Part shown: positions 46,691 through 55,322 of the stretch, piece by piece
Numbering within the stretch: the stretch's first letter is position 1
Layout: the number at the start of each line of letters is the position of its first letter
Assembly (NCBI RefSeq): GCF_014650115.1
Contig: NZ_BMUI01000008.1
Location: forward strand, 186,001-250,000
Source of the DNA: Streptomyces olivaceoviridis
Lineage (GTDB): Bacteria; Actinomycetota; Actinomycetes; Streptomycetales; Streptomycetaceae
Direction of reading: 5' to 3'
DNA: 64,000 bases
The notes under the pieces: generated by a model
What the model was told of the DNA's origin: nothing
The model's input: only the letters and a program-made list of their open reading frames with translations
Database searches by the model: none
Made by a program: the position numbers and the translations under genes

Positions 46691-47683
46691 ATGAAGATGC
46701 TGATCAACGTCCCGGAGACCGTCGTGGCGGACGCGCTGCGCGGTCTGGCGGCCGCGTATCCGGACCTGAACGTGGATGTGGAGCACCGGGTGATCGCCCG
46801 CCGGGACGCCCCCGTGGCCGGTCAGGTCGCGCTGGTGTCGGGTGGCGGCTCGGGGCACGAGCCGCTGCACGGCGGGTTCGTCGGCCCGGGCATGCTGTCC
46901 GCCGCCTGCCCCGGAGAGGTGTTCACCTCGCCGGTGCCCGACCAGATGGCGCGGGCCGCGGCGGCCGTGGACAGCGGCGCGGGCGTGCTGTTCGTGGTGA
47001 AGAACTACACCGGCGACGTGCTCAACTTCGACATGGCGGCCGAGCTGGCCGAGGACGAGGGCATCCAGGTCGCCAAGGTGCTCGTCGACGACGACGTGGC
47101 CGTCACCGACAGCCTCTACACGGCCGGCCGGCGCGGCACCGGTGCGACGCTCTTCGTGGAGAAGATCGCGGGCGCCGCCGCGGCCGAGGGGCAGCCGCTG
47201 GAGCGCGTGGAGGCCATCGCCCGCCGGGTCAACGAGAACTCCCGCAGTTTCGGCGTGGCCCTGAGCGCCTGTACGACCCCGGCGAAGGGCAGCCCGACCT
47301 TCGATCTGCCGGACGGCGAACTGGAGTTGGGCATCGGCATCCACGGCGAGCCGGGGCGCGAGCGCCGGCCGATGATGACCTCCGGGGAGATCGCCGACTT
47401 CGCGGTCAACGCCATCCTGGAGGACATGCCGCCGCGCAGCCCGGTCCTGGTACTGGTCAACGGCATGGGCGCGACGCCGCTGCTGGAGCTGTACGGCTTC
47501 AACGCGGAGGTGCAGCGGGTGCTCCGGGAGCGCGGGGTCGCCGTGGCCCGCACGCTCGTCGGCAACTACGTGACCTCGCTGGACATGGCGGGCGCCTCGG
47601 TGACGCTGTGCCAGGCCGACGAGGAGTTGCTGCGGCTGTGGGACGCGCCGGTGAAGACCCCGGCGCTGCGCTGGGGAATGTGA
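46691..47683 (+). CDS. dhaK: Dihydroxyacetone kinase subunit DhaK
   Basis: 330 residues. Substrate binding by a covalent hemiaminal to His 218, seen in GIGIHGEPGRER. Also LVSGGGSGHEPLHGGFVG, NYTGDVLNFDMA and LVDDDVAVTD. DhaK holds dihydroxyacetone while DhaL supplies the phosphate, taken from phospho-DhaM in PTS-linked kinases. GGAG precedes ATG 46691. First of dhaKLM; a short gap of 67 bases leads to dhaL. It converts dihydroxyacetone from glycerol into glycolytic DHAP. Confidence 0.96.
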   Translation: MKMLINVPETVVADALRGLAAAYPDLNVDVEHRVIARRDAPVAGQVALVSGGGSGHEPLHGGFVGPGMLSAACPGEVFTSPVPDQMARAAAAVDSGAGVLFVVKNYTGDVLNFDMAAELAEDEGIQVAKVLVDDDVAVTDSLYTAGRRGTGATLFVEKIAGAAAAEGQPLERVEAIARRVNENSRSFGVALSACTTPAKGSPTFDLPDGELELGIGIHGEPGRERRPMMTSGEIADFAVNAILEDMPPRSPVLVLVNGMGATPLLELYGFNAEVQRVLRERGVAVARTLVGNYVTSLDMAGASVTLCQADEELLRLWDAPVKTPALRWGM

Positions 47684-47750
47684 TACGGCGGAGCAGACGG
47701 CGACCGATCCCGGCCGAACGGCCGACAGCCCTACCATGCGAGGAGATCCT

Positions 47751-48356
47751 GTGCTCGACGCCGCATTCTTCCGTCGTTGGATGACGACGGCCGCCGCGTC
47801 CGTCAGCCGCGAGGCGGAACGGCTCACCGCCCTCGACTCGGCCATCGGGGACGCGGACCACGGCAGCAATCTGCAACGCGGGTTCACGGCCGTGGCGGCG
47901 GCCCTGGAGAAGGAGGCGCCGGACACCCCGGGGGGCGTGCTGACGCTGGCCGGGCGGCAGTTGATCTCGACGGTCGGCGGTGCGTCCGGACCGCTGTACG
48001 GCACCCTGCTGCGCCGGACCGGCAAGGCGCTCGGGGACGCTCCCGAGGTCGGCGAGGAGGAGCTGGCCGCGGCGCTGCGCGCGGGCGTGGACGGGGTGAT
48101 GGCGCTCGGCGGGGCGGCACCGGGCGACAAGACCATGATCGACGCGCTGGTGCCGGCCGTGGACGCGCTCGGGACCGGGTTCGGCGCCGCGCGGGCCGCC
48201 GCGGAGGAGGGCGCGCTGGCCACCACGCCGTTGCAGGCGCGCAAGGGGCGGGCGAGCTATCTGGGCGAGCGCAGCATCGGCCACCAGGATCCGGGGGCGA
48301 CCTCGTCGGCGCTGCTGATCGCCGCGCTGGCCGACACGGCGGAGGCGGAGCGGTGA
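47751..48356 (+). CDS. dhaL: Dihydroxyacetone kinase ADP-binding subunit DhaL
   Basis: 201 residues, all-helical barrel. The Mg-ADP ligands sit in LDSAIGDADHGSNLQRG (Asp 29, 34 and 36). Other conserved parts are GGASGPLYGTLL and LGERSIGHQDPGATS. I chose GTG 47751 because AGGAG lies five bases before it; the ATG at 47736 would give five extra residues and has no ribosome site. In PTS-dependent systems ADP stays bound and is re-phosphorylated by DhaM. The stop overlaps dhaM as GTGA. Confidence 0.95.
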   Translation: MLDAAFFRRWMTTAAASVSREAERLTALDSAIGDADHGSNLQRGFTAVAAALEKEAPDTPGGVLTLAGRQLISTVGGASGPLYGTLLRRTGKALGDAPEVGEEELAAALRAGVDGVMALGGAAPGDKTMIDALVPAVDALGTGFGAARAAAEEGALATTPLQARKGRASYLGERSIGHQDPGATSSALLIAALADTAEAER

Positions 48357-48763
48357 GCGGGGAGAAGCTGGTCGGGATCGTGCTGGTGTCGCACAGCGCG
48401 GAGGTGGCCGCCTCGGTCGCCGAGCTGGCCAAGGGGCTGGCGGGCGGGGCGACCGCGGTACCGGTGGCCCCGGCGGGCGGCACCGAGGGCGGCGGGCTCG
48501 GCACCAGCGCCGAGCTGATCTCCGCCGCGGCGGCCTCGGTGGACCGGGGGGCCGGGGTGGCGGTCCTCACCGACCTGGGCAGCGCGGTGCTCACGGTGAA
48601 GGCGCTGCTCGCCGAGGGCGACGAACTGCCGGACGGCACGCGCCTGGTGGACGCGCCGTTCGTGGAGGGCGCGGTGGCCGCCGTGGTCACCTCGGCCGCC
48701 GGGGCGGACCTGGACGCGGTGGAGGCCGCGGCAGCGGAGGCGTACAGCTACCGCAAGGTGTGA
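48353..48763 (+). CDS. dhaM: PTS-type phosphotransfer subunit DhaM (EIIA-like)
   Basis: 136 residues, only the EIIA-mannose-like domain: GIVLVSHSAEVAASVAELA with active His 14, GTSAELISAAAASV, VLTDLGSAVLTVKAL and DAPFVEGAVAAVV. E. coli DhaM adds HPr and EI-like domains; this short form must take phosphate from general HPr and enzyme I encoded elsewhere. GTG 48353 overlaps the dhaL stop. It is last in the operon, followed by a strong hairpin. Confidence 0.94.
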   Translation: MSGEKLVGIVLVSHSAEVAASVAELAKGLAGGATAVPVAPAGGTEGGGLGTSAELISAAAASVDRGAGVAVLTDLGSAVLTVKALLAEGDELPDGTRLVDAPFVEGAVAAVVTSAAGADLDAVEAAAAEAYSYRKV

Positions 48764-48794
48764 CACCGGGGGCCCGGCCTGATCAGCGCCCAAC

Positions 48795-48817
48795 GGGGCG
48801 CCCCAACCGGGCGCCCC
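48795..48817 (+). terminator. Terminator of dhaKLM
   Basis: GGGGCGCCC / GGGCGCCCC, a perfect 9-bp stem with a 5-base loop, 32 bases after the dhaM stop. There is no U-tract, as usual for Streptomyces. Confidence 0.65.
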
Positions 48818-49095
48818 TGCCGGGCGGCCCGAACGGGCCGACCGGCGACGGTCGGCCCAGCCGTCCCGGACCGGGCCGGTTTCTGGCGGCGCGGGGCACC
48901 CCGTCCGAGCTTGCCCCCGCACCGGGACGGCCGCTGAGGCACGAGGTGGCCCACGCCGCCCGCCCAGTGGCGGGATCAGGTTGCCCCGGACCAGTCCGGC
49001 CCGCGACCGCCAAGACGCGGACGGTCCGGCCCCTTGAAGCGCGGCGTGCCCGCTCCGCGTCGGCCAGTGGGCCCACGTTTCCCTGACCCGGGCGG
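48818..49095. other. Gene-free stretch between dha terminator and chitosanase
   Basis: 278 bases with no supported gene. It contains GTGGGCCCAC (palindrome near 49068) and a CTGACC / GGTCAG stem at 49083-49099 that overlaps the chitosanase stop and might help end that transcript. Confidence 0.4.
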
Positions 49096-49875
49096 TCAGT
49101 CGTTCGCGAGGAACTGCTTGGCCAGCCGCTCCCCCGTCGCCACCGCCTCCTCGTGGTCCTCGATGGGGGTGATCAGGGAGTTCCGGAAGACGATGTAGGT
49201 CACGTCGGAGGGCGCCCCGCCGGTGAGCGGGTCGGGGTCGATGCCCAGGCCCTGGGCGGTGGCGTAGGAGGCCTCGCCGATGAGGTCGCTCGGACCGGTG
49301 TCGCCGACGACCGCGTACTGCACCCGGTCACCGTGGACGACGGCCGCCACGGAGCCGCCCCGGATGCCGTGCGCGCGGTAGTCCCAGCGCGAGCTCGGCT
49401 CGGGGACCACGACGTACGGCAGGGTCTCGGCGTTCAGGTGGAGGCCGTCGGACTGCTGGAAGGCGGTGGTGGGGGCGAAGACCGGGTCGGTGCCGGAGTT
49501 GCAGTGGGTGGTGGGCCGGCCGTCGCAGTCGACGTCCAGGTCCGCCTTCCAGAAGACGGCGTCGTCGGTGCCGCAGACGGGGACGGTCGCGGGGCTGCCG
49601 GCGTCGGTGCGGTACCGGCCCCGGGAGAGCTCGGCGCAGGTGCCGGTCCGGGCCAGCAGGTCGTCGGCGGTGACCCCGCCCTCACCCTGGGCCGACCGGT
49701 CGTCGGCGGCGACCCCGCCCTCGCCCCGGGCCGGCCGGTCGTCGGCGGTGACCCCGCCCCCACCCCGGGCCGCGGGCCGCTCACGGGGCGGGACGGCGGT
49801 GGCCGGGGCGGGCAGCGCCGCCGGGGCGATCAGGGCGGCGCCGGCCGCGGCCAGGATCAGCGACGGGACACGCAC
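49096..49875 (-). CDS. Secreted GH75 family chitosanase
   Basis: 259 residues. The signal peptide (MRVPSLILAAAGAALIAPA, cleavage near ATAVP) is followed by a repeat linker (about 30-75, three 13-residue units with GEGGVxADD) and the catalytic domain (about 80-255). GH75 marks: TDDAVFWKADLDVDCDGR, NAETLPYVVVPEPSSRWDY, VQYAVVGDTGPSDLIGEAS. The catalytic Asp/Glu pair is expected in VDCDGR and GDTGPSDLIGE. It hydrolyses chitosan outside the cell. GTG 49875 is chosen by GAGAGGG upstream and by the signal peptide. It is divergent from the fibronectin lipoprotein gene. Confidence 0.9.
   Translation of the reverse strand: MRVPSLILAAAGAALIAPAALPAPATAVPPRERPAARGGGGVTADDRPARGEGGVAADDRSAQGEGGVTADDLLARTGTCAELSRGRYRTDAGSPATVPVCGTDDAVFWKADLDVDCDGRPTTHCNSGTDPVFAPTTAFQQSDGLHLNAETLPYVVVPEPSSRWDYRAHGIRGGSVAAVVHGDRVQYAVVGDTGPSDLIGEASYATAQGLGIDPDPLTGGAPSDVTYIVFRNSLITPIEDHEEAVATGERLAKQFLAND
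49659..49775 (-). repeat. 39-bp minisatellite in the chitosanase linker
   Basis: Three tandem 39-bp units beginning at 49659, 49698 and 49737 (each opening GGTCGTCGGCGG), in frame and coding the GEGGVxADD linker repeats. The last two units are nearly identical. Confidence 0.8.
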
Positions 49876-50218
49876 GATGGGGGACCCTCTCGTCGGGGAC
49901 ATGGCGGACATCGAGCACACTGTGGTGCGGCTCCGGGCGCAGGGCCACGGGAGCCGCCGCGAAGGGGCCGGATGGAGCACGTGTCTGACACCCCGTAAGG
50001 GGACACCCGGGCGAGCCTCGGGGCCCGGCGGGGACAACAGGGGCCGGGGATCCGGACCGGGTACCGACCCGGATCCCCCGGCCACCCGCGCCGGCGCGGG
50101 ATCGGCGACGACAGCGTGTCCGCGCCACAGGCATGAACTTCCCTGCCCTCTTGGGTAGTTCAGCCGTAGGGACGCTCAGCATACGTAACGTCCGGGGATG
50201 CTCACCAATGCGGCCCCC
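49876..50218. other. Divergent intergenic region, chitosanase / lipoprotein
   Basis: About 340 bases without a gene. The right end is distinctly richer in A+T (CAGCATACGTAACG near 50179), in keeping with promoters. The chitosanase promoter is not clear. No DasR-like box is evident on the chitosanase side. Confidence 0.4.
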
Positions 50219-50257
50219 TTGCTGTGACCGTACGGGCCGGGCATATTGGTCCGGACC
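50219..50257 (+). promoter_or_regulatory. Promoter with DasR-like operator for the FnIII lipoprotein gene
   Basis: TTGCTG (50219-50224), 17 bases, CATATT (50242-50247) form a plausible promoter. Directly after the -10 lies the 10-base palindrome GGTCCGGACC (50248-50257). It shares the GGTC-2-GACC core of the DasR responsive element (TGGTCTAGACCA) and would cover the start of transcription. The flanks match the consensus only in part. Confidence 0.45.
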
Positions 50258-50293
50258 TTTAGGGATGCCGAGGCCGTCCGGGGAGGCAGAGCC

Positions 50294-51271
50294 GTGCGAC
50301 GCGTTCCCGTTCCGCTCGTACTGGGCTGCGGCTCGCTGCTGCTGGTCGCGTCCTGCGGCTGGAGCCGGGCCGACGACGGTGGCGGCGAGGGCCGGGTGCC
50401 CGGCGCCCCGGTCGGGGTCACCGCCGCTGCGGGAAGCGCCACGAGCGTCCATGTGATGTGGAACGCGGCACCGGACGGCTCCGGGGTCCGCATCTACGAG
50501 GTCTATCGCGGCCCCACCAAGGTGGCGGAAGTACCGGGTTCGCAGCACATGGTGGACGTCACCAGGCTCAGGCCGTCCACCATGTATGCGTTCACCGTGC
50601 GGGCCCGGGACAGCGCGGGCAGGCTGGGCCCGCCGAGCGGGGCGGTGCGCGCCCGGACGCCGGCGGCAGCGGCGGCGGACCACTCGGCACCGACACGGCC
50701 GCCGACGACCACCGGGCGGGCCGTGGGCAGCCGCGCGGTCCAGCTGTCCTGGGGCGCGTCGCGGGACGACCGGGGCGTGCTGTCGTACGACGTCTACCAG
50801 GGCGGAGTGAAGATCCACAGCGTCGGCGGGAACCAGACCGCCACCGTCGTCACCGGTCTGCGCCCCGGCAGCCGTTACGTCTTCACGGTCCGGGCCCGCG
50901 ACGCCGCCGACAACCTCTCCCCCGCCGGCGCGCCGGTCCGCCTCACCACACCGGGCACCGACGACGGCCGGAACACCGCCCCCACCGGGTTCACCGCCGC
51001 CACCCACCGCGCCGGCGGGGCCCACTACATCGACCTGGCCTGGGACCCGCCGCGCGCGGACGGGGTGATCACCGAGTACCAGATCCAGTTGGACCGCACC
51101 GCGACCACCTCGCTCGTCTGGGGCGGCACGCCGCCGCGCGGCCGGGCGCACCACAGCTTCTACGTCGGCACGGACGCCGGCGAGGAGCACCGCGTGCGGC
51201 TGCGGGCTCGACTGCCGGACGGCACCTGGGGCGGCTGGTCGGCGGAGCGGACGGTGACCACGGGCGGCTGA
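50294..51271 (+). CDS. Lipoprotein with three fibronectin type III domains
   Basis: 325 residues from GTG 50294, which follows GGGAGG. The signal peptide ends in LLLVASCGW, a lipobox with Cys about 20. Three FnIII domains follow (about 34-120, 135-225 and 235-325), each with the Tyr/Trp pattern such as YEVYRGPTKV, GLRPGSRYVFTVRARD and WGGWSAERTVTT. No catalytic domain is present. FnIII lipoproteins in Streptomyces often aid polysaccharide binding. A DasR-like site and a divergent chitosanase gene hint at chitin or chitosan use. Confidence 0.85.
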   Translation: MRRVPVPLVLGCGSLLLVASCGWSRADDGGGEGRVPGAPVGVTAAAGSATSVHVMWNAAPDGSGVRIYEVYRGPTKVAEVPGSQHMVDVTRLRPSTMYAFTVRARDSAGRLGPPSGAVRARTPAAAAADHSAPTRPPTTTGRAVGSRAVQLSWGASRDDRGVLSYDVYQGGVKIHSVGGNQTATVVTGLRPGSRYVFTVRARDAADNLSPAGAPVRLTTPGTDDGRNTAPTGFTAATHRAGGAHYIDLAWDPPRADGVITEYQIQLDRTATTSLVWGGTPPRGRAHHSFYVGTDAGEEHRVRLRARLPDGTWGGWSAERTVTTGG

Positions 51272-51489
51272 CCGGCGCGCCCCGAAGGCGTGACCGCACA
51301 CGGCTGACCGGCGCATCGAGCCGGCGTGTCCCGTCTGCGCCGGACGGCGGAACGCGTCACCCGGGCGGATCCGCCCCGCATGCGGGTGGGTCCGGGGACG
51401 CGTTGGCTGCGGTTGAGGCGGCACGGACGCTTCCCGACCCCCGGCGGCGCATGGGACGTACCGCCGACCGTGCCGCCGGAGGCCAGCCC

Positions 51490-52062
51490 ATGCACACCTC
51501 GCGACTTCCGCTCCGCTCCGGCCTGACCCTGGCGGCTGCCGCCGCCCTCCCGGCCGCGCTCGCCGGGCCGTCCGCCGCGGTCCCGGGCATCTCGGTCAGC
51601 ACCACCGGCACCACGGTCTCCGTGGTCACCAGCGCCTGCACCCTGATCAACGGCAGCTGGGGTACGGCGGCCCTGCTCACCAACCGGCAGGCGAACTTCG
51701 CCCAGGGCCGGCAGATGGCCCTGTCCGGCACGTCCGTCAGCCAGTCCGCCGCCTGGACGGGGGTGAACCCGGGGACGTACACCGTGGTGGTGGTCTGCTC
51801 CAGCGGCCTCACGGCGGGCAGCCAGTCGGTGATCGTGTCCGCGTCCGCGCCCGCGTCCGCGAAACCGGCGGTCCCCTCGACGCGACCGACGATCTCCTCG
51901 ACGTCCGGCCCGGCACCGTCCCGGGGCGTGATGGGCGGGCTCGGCGGCGCCGCCCGCGACTACGGCCCGTTGACCCTGGGCGTCGGCGCGGCCCTGGTCG
52001 GCGCCGGGGTCGTCGCCACGGGCTGGGTGCTGCGCCGTCGCTCGAAGCCGTACCGGCTCTGA
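51490..52062 (+). CDS. Secreted, C-terminally membrane-anchored protein, unknown
   Basis: 190 residues. Signal peptide MHTSRLPLRSGLTLAAAAAL to about ALAGPSAA; a Thr/Ser-rich beta domain (about 30-115; GTTVSVVTSACTLING, GVNPGTYTVVVVCSSGL) with two Cys that could pair; a Ser/Pro linker (about 120-150); and a final helix LTLGVGAALVGAGVVATG with RRRSKPYRL after it. There is no LPxTG/LAxTG motif, so it is probably a tail-anchored exported protein rather than sortase-bound. The upstream frame in the preceding bases is not conserved. No family recognised. Confidence 0.7.
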   Translation: MHTSRLPLRSGLTLAAAAALPAALAGPSAAVPGISVSTTGTTVSVVTSACTLINGSWGTAALLTNRQANFAQGRQMALSGTSVSQSAAWTGVNPGTYTVVVVCSSGLTAGSQSVIVSASAPASAKPAVPSTRPTISSTSGPAPSRGVMGGLGGAARDYGPLTLGVGAALVGAGVVATGWVLRRRSKPYRL

Positions 52063-52098
52063 GCGGCCCGCACCGCCGTACCGGCGAGCGAGCGCCCC

Positions 52099-52644
52099 TC
52101 AGTCGGCGTCCGGCAGCTCGGCGAACTCCGCCAGGGCGTGGGTCAGCCACTGGGTCCAGAAGGTCTCCAGGTCGATGCCGGCCCGCAGCACCAGGTGACG
52201 CAGCCGGTCCTCCGGGGCGTCCCGGTCCGGCGGGAAGTCGCGCCGCTCGATCTCCCGGTACTCGGCCAGCTGCCGCCGGTGCGACTCCAGGTGGCGGCGC
52301 AGATCGTCCTCCAGGCCCGCGGTGCCGACCACGGCCGCCGCGCGCAGCCGCAGCAGCAGGGGGTCCCGCATGGTCTTCGGGTCCTGCGCGGCGGCGGTCC
52401 AGCGGGCCAGCTCGGCGCGGCCCGCGGGCAGGACCTCGTAACTCTTCTTCTGCCCGCGGGCCGGCTGCTCGGCCGGCAGGGTGCGGATGAGGCCCTCCGC
52501 CTCCAGCTTCCCCAGCTCGCGATAGATCTGCTGGTGCGTCGCGGACCAGAAGTAGCCGATCGACTTGTCGAACCGGCGGGTCAGCTCCAGTCCCGACGAC
52601 GGCTTTTCCAGCAGGGCGGTGAGGATCGCGTGCGGGAGTGACAT
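52099..52644 (-). CDS. PadR-family transcriptional regulator
   Basis: 181 residues. The winged helix (1-85) shows LPHAILTALLEKPSSGLELTRR, IYRELGKLEAEGLIRTL and KKSYEVLPAGRAELARW; the C-terminal helices (about 110-175, LRRHLESHRRQLAEYREIE) make the dimer. PadR proteins repress detoxification or drug-response genes and lose the operator on ligand binding. It is 31 bases downstream of the FadH-like gene on the same strand, so it may be co-transcribed and repress it. No ATGT-N8-ACAT box is evident near either start. Confidence 0.9.
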   Translation of the reverse strand: MSLPHAILTALLEKPSSGLELTRRFDKSIGYFWSATHQQIYRELGKLEAEGLIRTLPAEQPARGQKKSYEVLPAGRAELARWTAAAQDPKTMRDPLLLRLRAAAVVGTAGLEDDLRRHLESHRRQLAEYREIERRDFPPDRDAPEDRLRHLVLRAGIDLETFWTQWLTHALAEFAELPDAD

Positions 52645-52675
52645 GGGCCCATCCTAGGGAGGCGCGCGCGGACCC

Positions 52676-54691
52676 CTACAGCGCCGCCGCCAGCTCCGTG
52701 CCTTGCTTGATCGCCCGCTTGGCGTCCAGTTCCGCCGCGACGTCCGCGCCGCCGATCAGGTGCGCGCCGCGCCCGGCGGCCACCAGCTCCTCGTACAGCT
52801 CCCGGCGCGGTTCCTGGCCGGTGCAGAGCACGACCGTGTCGACCTCCAGGACCGTGCTCTCGTCGCCGACGGTGATGTGCAGCCCGGCGTCGTCGATGCG
52901 GTCGTAACGCACGCCCGCCACCATGGTCACGCCCCGGTGCTTCAGCTCGGTGCGGTGGATCCAGCCGGTGGTCTTGCCGAGTCCGGCGCCGACCTTGCTG
53001 GTCTTGCGCTGGAGCAGGTGGACCCGGCGGGGCGGCGCGGGCCGCTCGGGGGCGGCGAGCCCGCCCGGCGCCCGGTAGGCCGTGTCGACGCCCCAGTTCC
53101 GGAAGTACGTCTCGGGGTCCTCGCTCGCCTTGTCACCGCCGTCGGTGAGGAACTCGGCGACGTCGAAGCCGATGCCGCCGGCCCCGAGGACGGCGACGCG
53201 GTCGCCGACGGGCGCGCCGTCGCGCAGCACGTCGAGGTAGCCGAGGACGCGGGGGTGGTCGGTGCCGGGGATGTCCGGGGTGCGGGGGGCGACGCCGGTG
53301 GCGACGACAACCTCGTCGAAGCCCTCCAGGTCGCCGGCCTCCACCCAGGTCTCCAGGCGCACGTCCACGCCGTGGGCGTCGAGCTGGTGGCGGAAGTAGC
53401 GCAGTGTCTCGTCGAACTCCTGCTTGCCGGGCACCTTGCGGGCGACGTTGAGCTGCCCGCCGATCTCGCTCGCCGCGTCGAACAGGGTGACGGTGTGGCC
53501 CCGTTCGGCGGCGGTGACCGCGCAGGCGAGGCCGGCCGGGCCGGCGCCGACGACGGCGACGCGCTTCTTCAGCCGGGTCGGCGCGAGGACCAGCTCGGTC
53601 TCGTGGCAGGCGCGCGGGTTGACCAGGCAGGAGGTGATCCGCCCGCTGAAGGTGTGGTCGAGGCATGCCTGGTTGCAGCCGATGCAGGTGTTGATGGCTT
53701 CCGGGGTGCCGGCGGCGGCCTTGGCGACGAAGTCGGCGTCGGCGAGCATCGGGCGGGCCATGGAGACCATGTCCGCGCAGCCGTCGGCGAGCAGTTGCTC
53801 GGCGAGTTCCGGGGTGTTGATGCGGTTGGTGGTCACCAGGGGTACGGACACCTCGCCCATGAGCTTCTTGGTGACCCAGGTGTAGGCGCCGCGCGGCACG
53901 GAGGTGGCGATGGTGGGGATGCGGGCCTCGTGCCAGCCGATGCCGGTGTTGATGATCGTGGCCCCGGCGGACTCGACGGCCTTGCCGAGCGCGATCACCT
54001 CGTCCAGCGAGGAGCCGCCCGGGACCAGGTCCAGCATGGACAGCCGATAGATGACGATGAAGTCCTCGCCGACGGCCTCGCGCACCCGCCGGACGATCTC
54101 GACGGGGAACCGCATCCGGTTCTCGTAGGAGCCGCCCCAGCGGTCCGTGCGCCGGTTCGTCCGCACCGCGATGAACTCGTTGATCAGGTAGCCCTCGGAG
54201 CCCATGATCTCGACACCGTCGTAGCCGGCCTGCCGGGCGAGGCGGGCGGCGCGCGCGTAGTCCTCGATGGTGCGCTCGACGTCGGCGTCGGTCAGCTCAC
54301 GGGGCACGAGGGGGCTGATGGGCGCCTGGAGCGGGCTCGGCGCGACGAGGTCCTGGTGGTAGGCGTAGCGGCCGAAGTGCAGGATCTGCATCGCGATCCG
54401 GCCACCCTCGCGGTGCACGGCCTCGGTGACGGTCCGGTGCCGCTCGGCCTCCGCCTCGGTGGTGAGCATGGCTCCGCCCTCGTACGGCCGTCCCTCCTCG
54501 TTGGGAGCGATGCCGCCGGTGACGATGAGTCCCACTCCCCCGCGCGCGCGGGCCGCGTAGAACGCCGCCATCCGCTCGAAGCCGCGCTCGGCCTCCTCCA
54601 GGCCGACGTGCATGGAGCCCATGAGCACGCGGTTGGGCAGGGTGGTGAAGCCCAGGTCGAGCGGGGTCATCAGATGCGGGTAACGGCTCAT
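52676..54691 (-). CDS. fadH: NADPH 2,4-dienoyl-CoA reductase-type Fe-S flavoenzyme
   Basis: 671 residues. An Old-Yellow-Enzyme TIM barrel (1-360; LMTPLDLGFTTLPNRVLMGSMH, LHFGRYAYH, SEGYLINEF) is followed by a 4Fe-4S loop CIGCNQACLDHTFSGRITSCLVNP and FAD/NAD(P) domains (VAVVGAGPAGLACAVTA, VAVLGAGGIGFDVAEF). That is the FadH layout; it reduces 2,4-dienoyl-CoA from unsaturated fatty acids, though related enzymes reduce other enones. GGAGGG precedes ATG 54691; a frame-matched GTG behind another AGGAGG lies nine codons upstream. Upstream is a palindrome at 54749 and a likely promoter. Confidence 0.9.
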   Translation of the reverse strand: MSRYPHLMTPLDLGFTTLPNRVLMGSMHVGLEEAERGFERMAAFYAARARGGVGLIVTGGIAPNEEGRPYEGGAMLTTEAEAERHRTVTEAVHREGGRIAMQILHFGRYAYHQDLVAPSPLQAPISPLVPRELTDADVERTIEDYARAARLARQAGYDGVEIMGSEGYLINEFIAVRTNRRTDRWGGSYENRMRFPVEIVRRVREAVGEDFIVIYRLSMLDLVPGGSSLDEVIALGKAVESAGATIINTGIGWHEARIPTIATSVPRGAYTWVTKKLMGEVSVPLVTTNRINTPELAEQLLADGCADMVSMARPMLADADFVAKAAAGTPEAINTCIGCNQACLDHTFSGRITSCLVNPRACHETELVLAPTRLKKRVAVVGAGPAGLACAVTAAERGHTVTLFDAASEIGGQLNVARKVPGKQEFDETLRYFRHQLDAHGVDVRLETWVEAGDLEGFDEVVVATGVAPRTPDIPGTDHPRVLGYLDVLRDGAPVGDRVAVLGAGGIGFDVAEFLTDGGDKASEDPETYFRNWGVDTAYRAPGGLAAPERPAPPRRVHLLQRKTSKVGAGLGKTTGWIHRTELKHRGVTMVAGVRYDRIDDAGLHITVGDESTVLEVDTVVLCTGQEPRRELYEELVAAGRGAHLIGGADVAAELDAKRAIKQGTELAAAL

Positions 54692-54723
54692 CGGGCCCTC
54701 CGTGCGCGGTGTCGTCACCTCCT

Positions 54724-54762
54724 GTTGTAGAGGAAGCCCGAGGCTTTTTGCAACTAGTTGCA
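54724..54762 (-). promoter_or_regulatory. Promoter and palindromic operator of the fadH-like gene
   Basis: On the minus strand TTGCAA, 18 bases, TACAAC (54724-54729) read as a promoter. The -35 is inside a 14-base perfect palindrome TGCAACTAGTTGCA (54749-54762). An operator here would block the polymerase. The palindrome resembles MarR/TetR-type sites but not the PadR consensus. Confidence 0.55.
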
Positions 54763-54853
54763 CAACGGGCCGCGCGAGGGCCGGGGCGGTCCTACGCAGG
54801 GCGCCCCGGCCGGCGGTGAGCCGGCCGGGGCGCTGCCCGGCGTCTCGACGTGC

Positions 54854-55228
54854 TCAGCGGCTCTCCAGGCGCAGGTGCAGGTCCCGCTCCTGGTCGCCGG
54901 AGGCCGTGCAGGTCTCCTGCACGGTGAACATCGAGTCCAGGGTGTGGCGGAACCGCTCCACCGCCCAGTAGCCGCCCTGCACGTCCGCCTGGACGGGCGA
55001 GTCGAGGTGGACCGGCGGGCAGCCCCCGCCGCGGGCCTCCGCGACGTCGTACGTGCCGAGCCACACCATCGGACGGGTCTCGTGGAGCTGCTGCGGCACC
55101 TCTTCCGGAGCCCGGTCGGAGGCGAAGCAGGCGCTGAGCGCTTCGAAGACGAGCCGGGCGTCGTCCTTGGAATAGCCGCTGATCTCCACCGAGACGGTTT
55201 CCGGATGCGACCGCTCCGTGTCTGCCAT
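54854..55228 (-). CDS. Hypothetical protein, unknown
   Basis: 124 residues from an ATG with AGGAGC seven bases before it. Features: VSVEISGYSKDDARLVFEALSA near the start, a proline-free middle (VWLGTYDVAEARGGGC) and DLHLRLESR at the end; three Cys, of which two (GGGCPP, ETCTAS) are separate. No transmembrane or signal segment. I know no family for it with confidence; similar short proteins appear in other Streptomyces. Next to the fadH promoter on the same strand, it may precede that gene's transcription unit only by chance. Confidence 0.6.
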   Translation of the reverse strand: MADTERSHPETVSVEISGYSKDDARLVFEALSACFASDRAPEEVPQQLHETRPMVWLGTYDVAEARGGGCPPVHLDSPVQADVQGGYWAVERFRHTLDSMFTVQETCTASGDQERDLHLRLESR

Positions 55229-55322
55229 GATCGCTCCTTTCGTGGCCGTGCTGCGGTGGAAGGGGGTACCCCGCCGAACCGCATCCATCCTCAGCAAAGC
55301 ACCACCGGCCGCCGGGCACACC

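Noticed and set aside
52703..54730. 675-codon plus-strand ORF opposite the fadH-like gene
   Set aside because: Antisense shadow; fadH-like motifs, including the 4Fe-4S loop, are clear on the minus strand.
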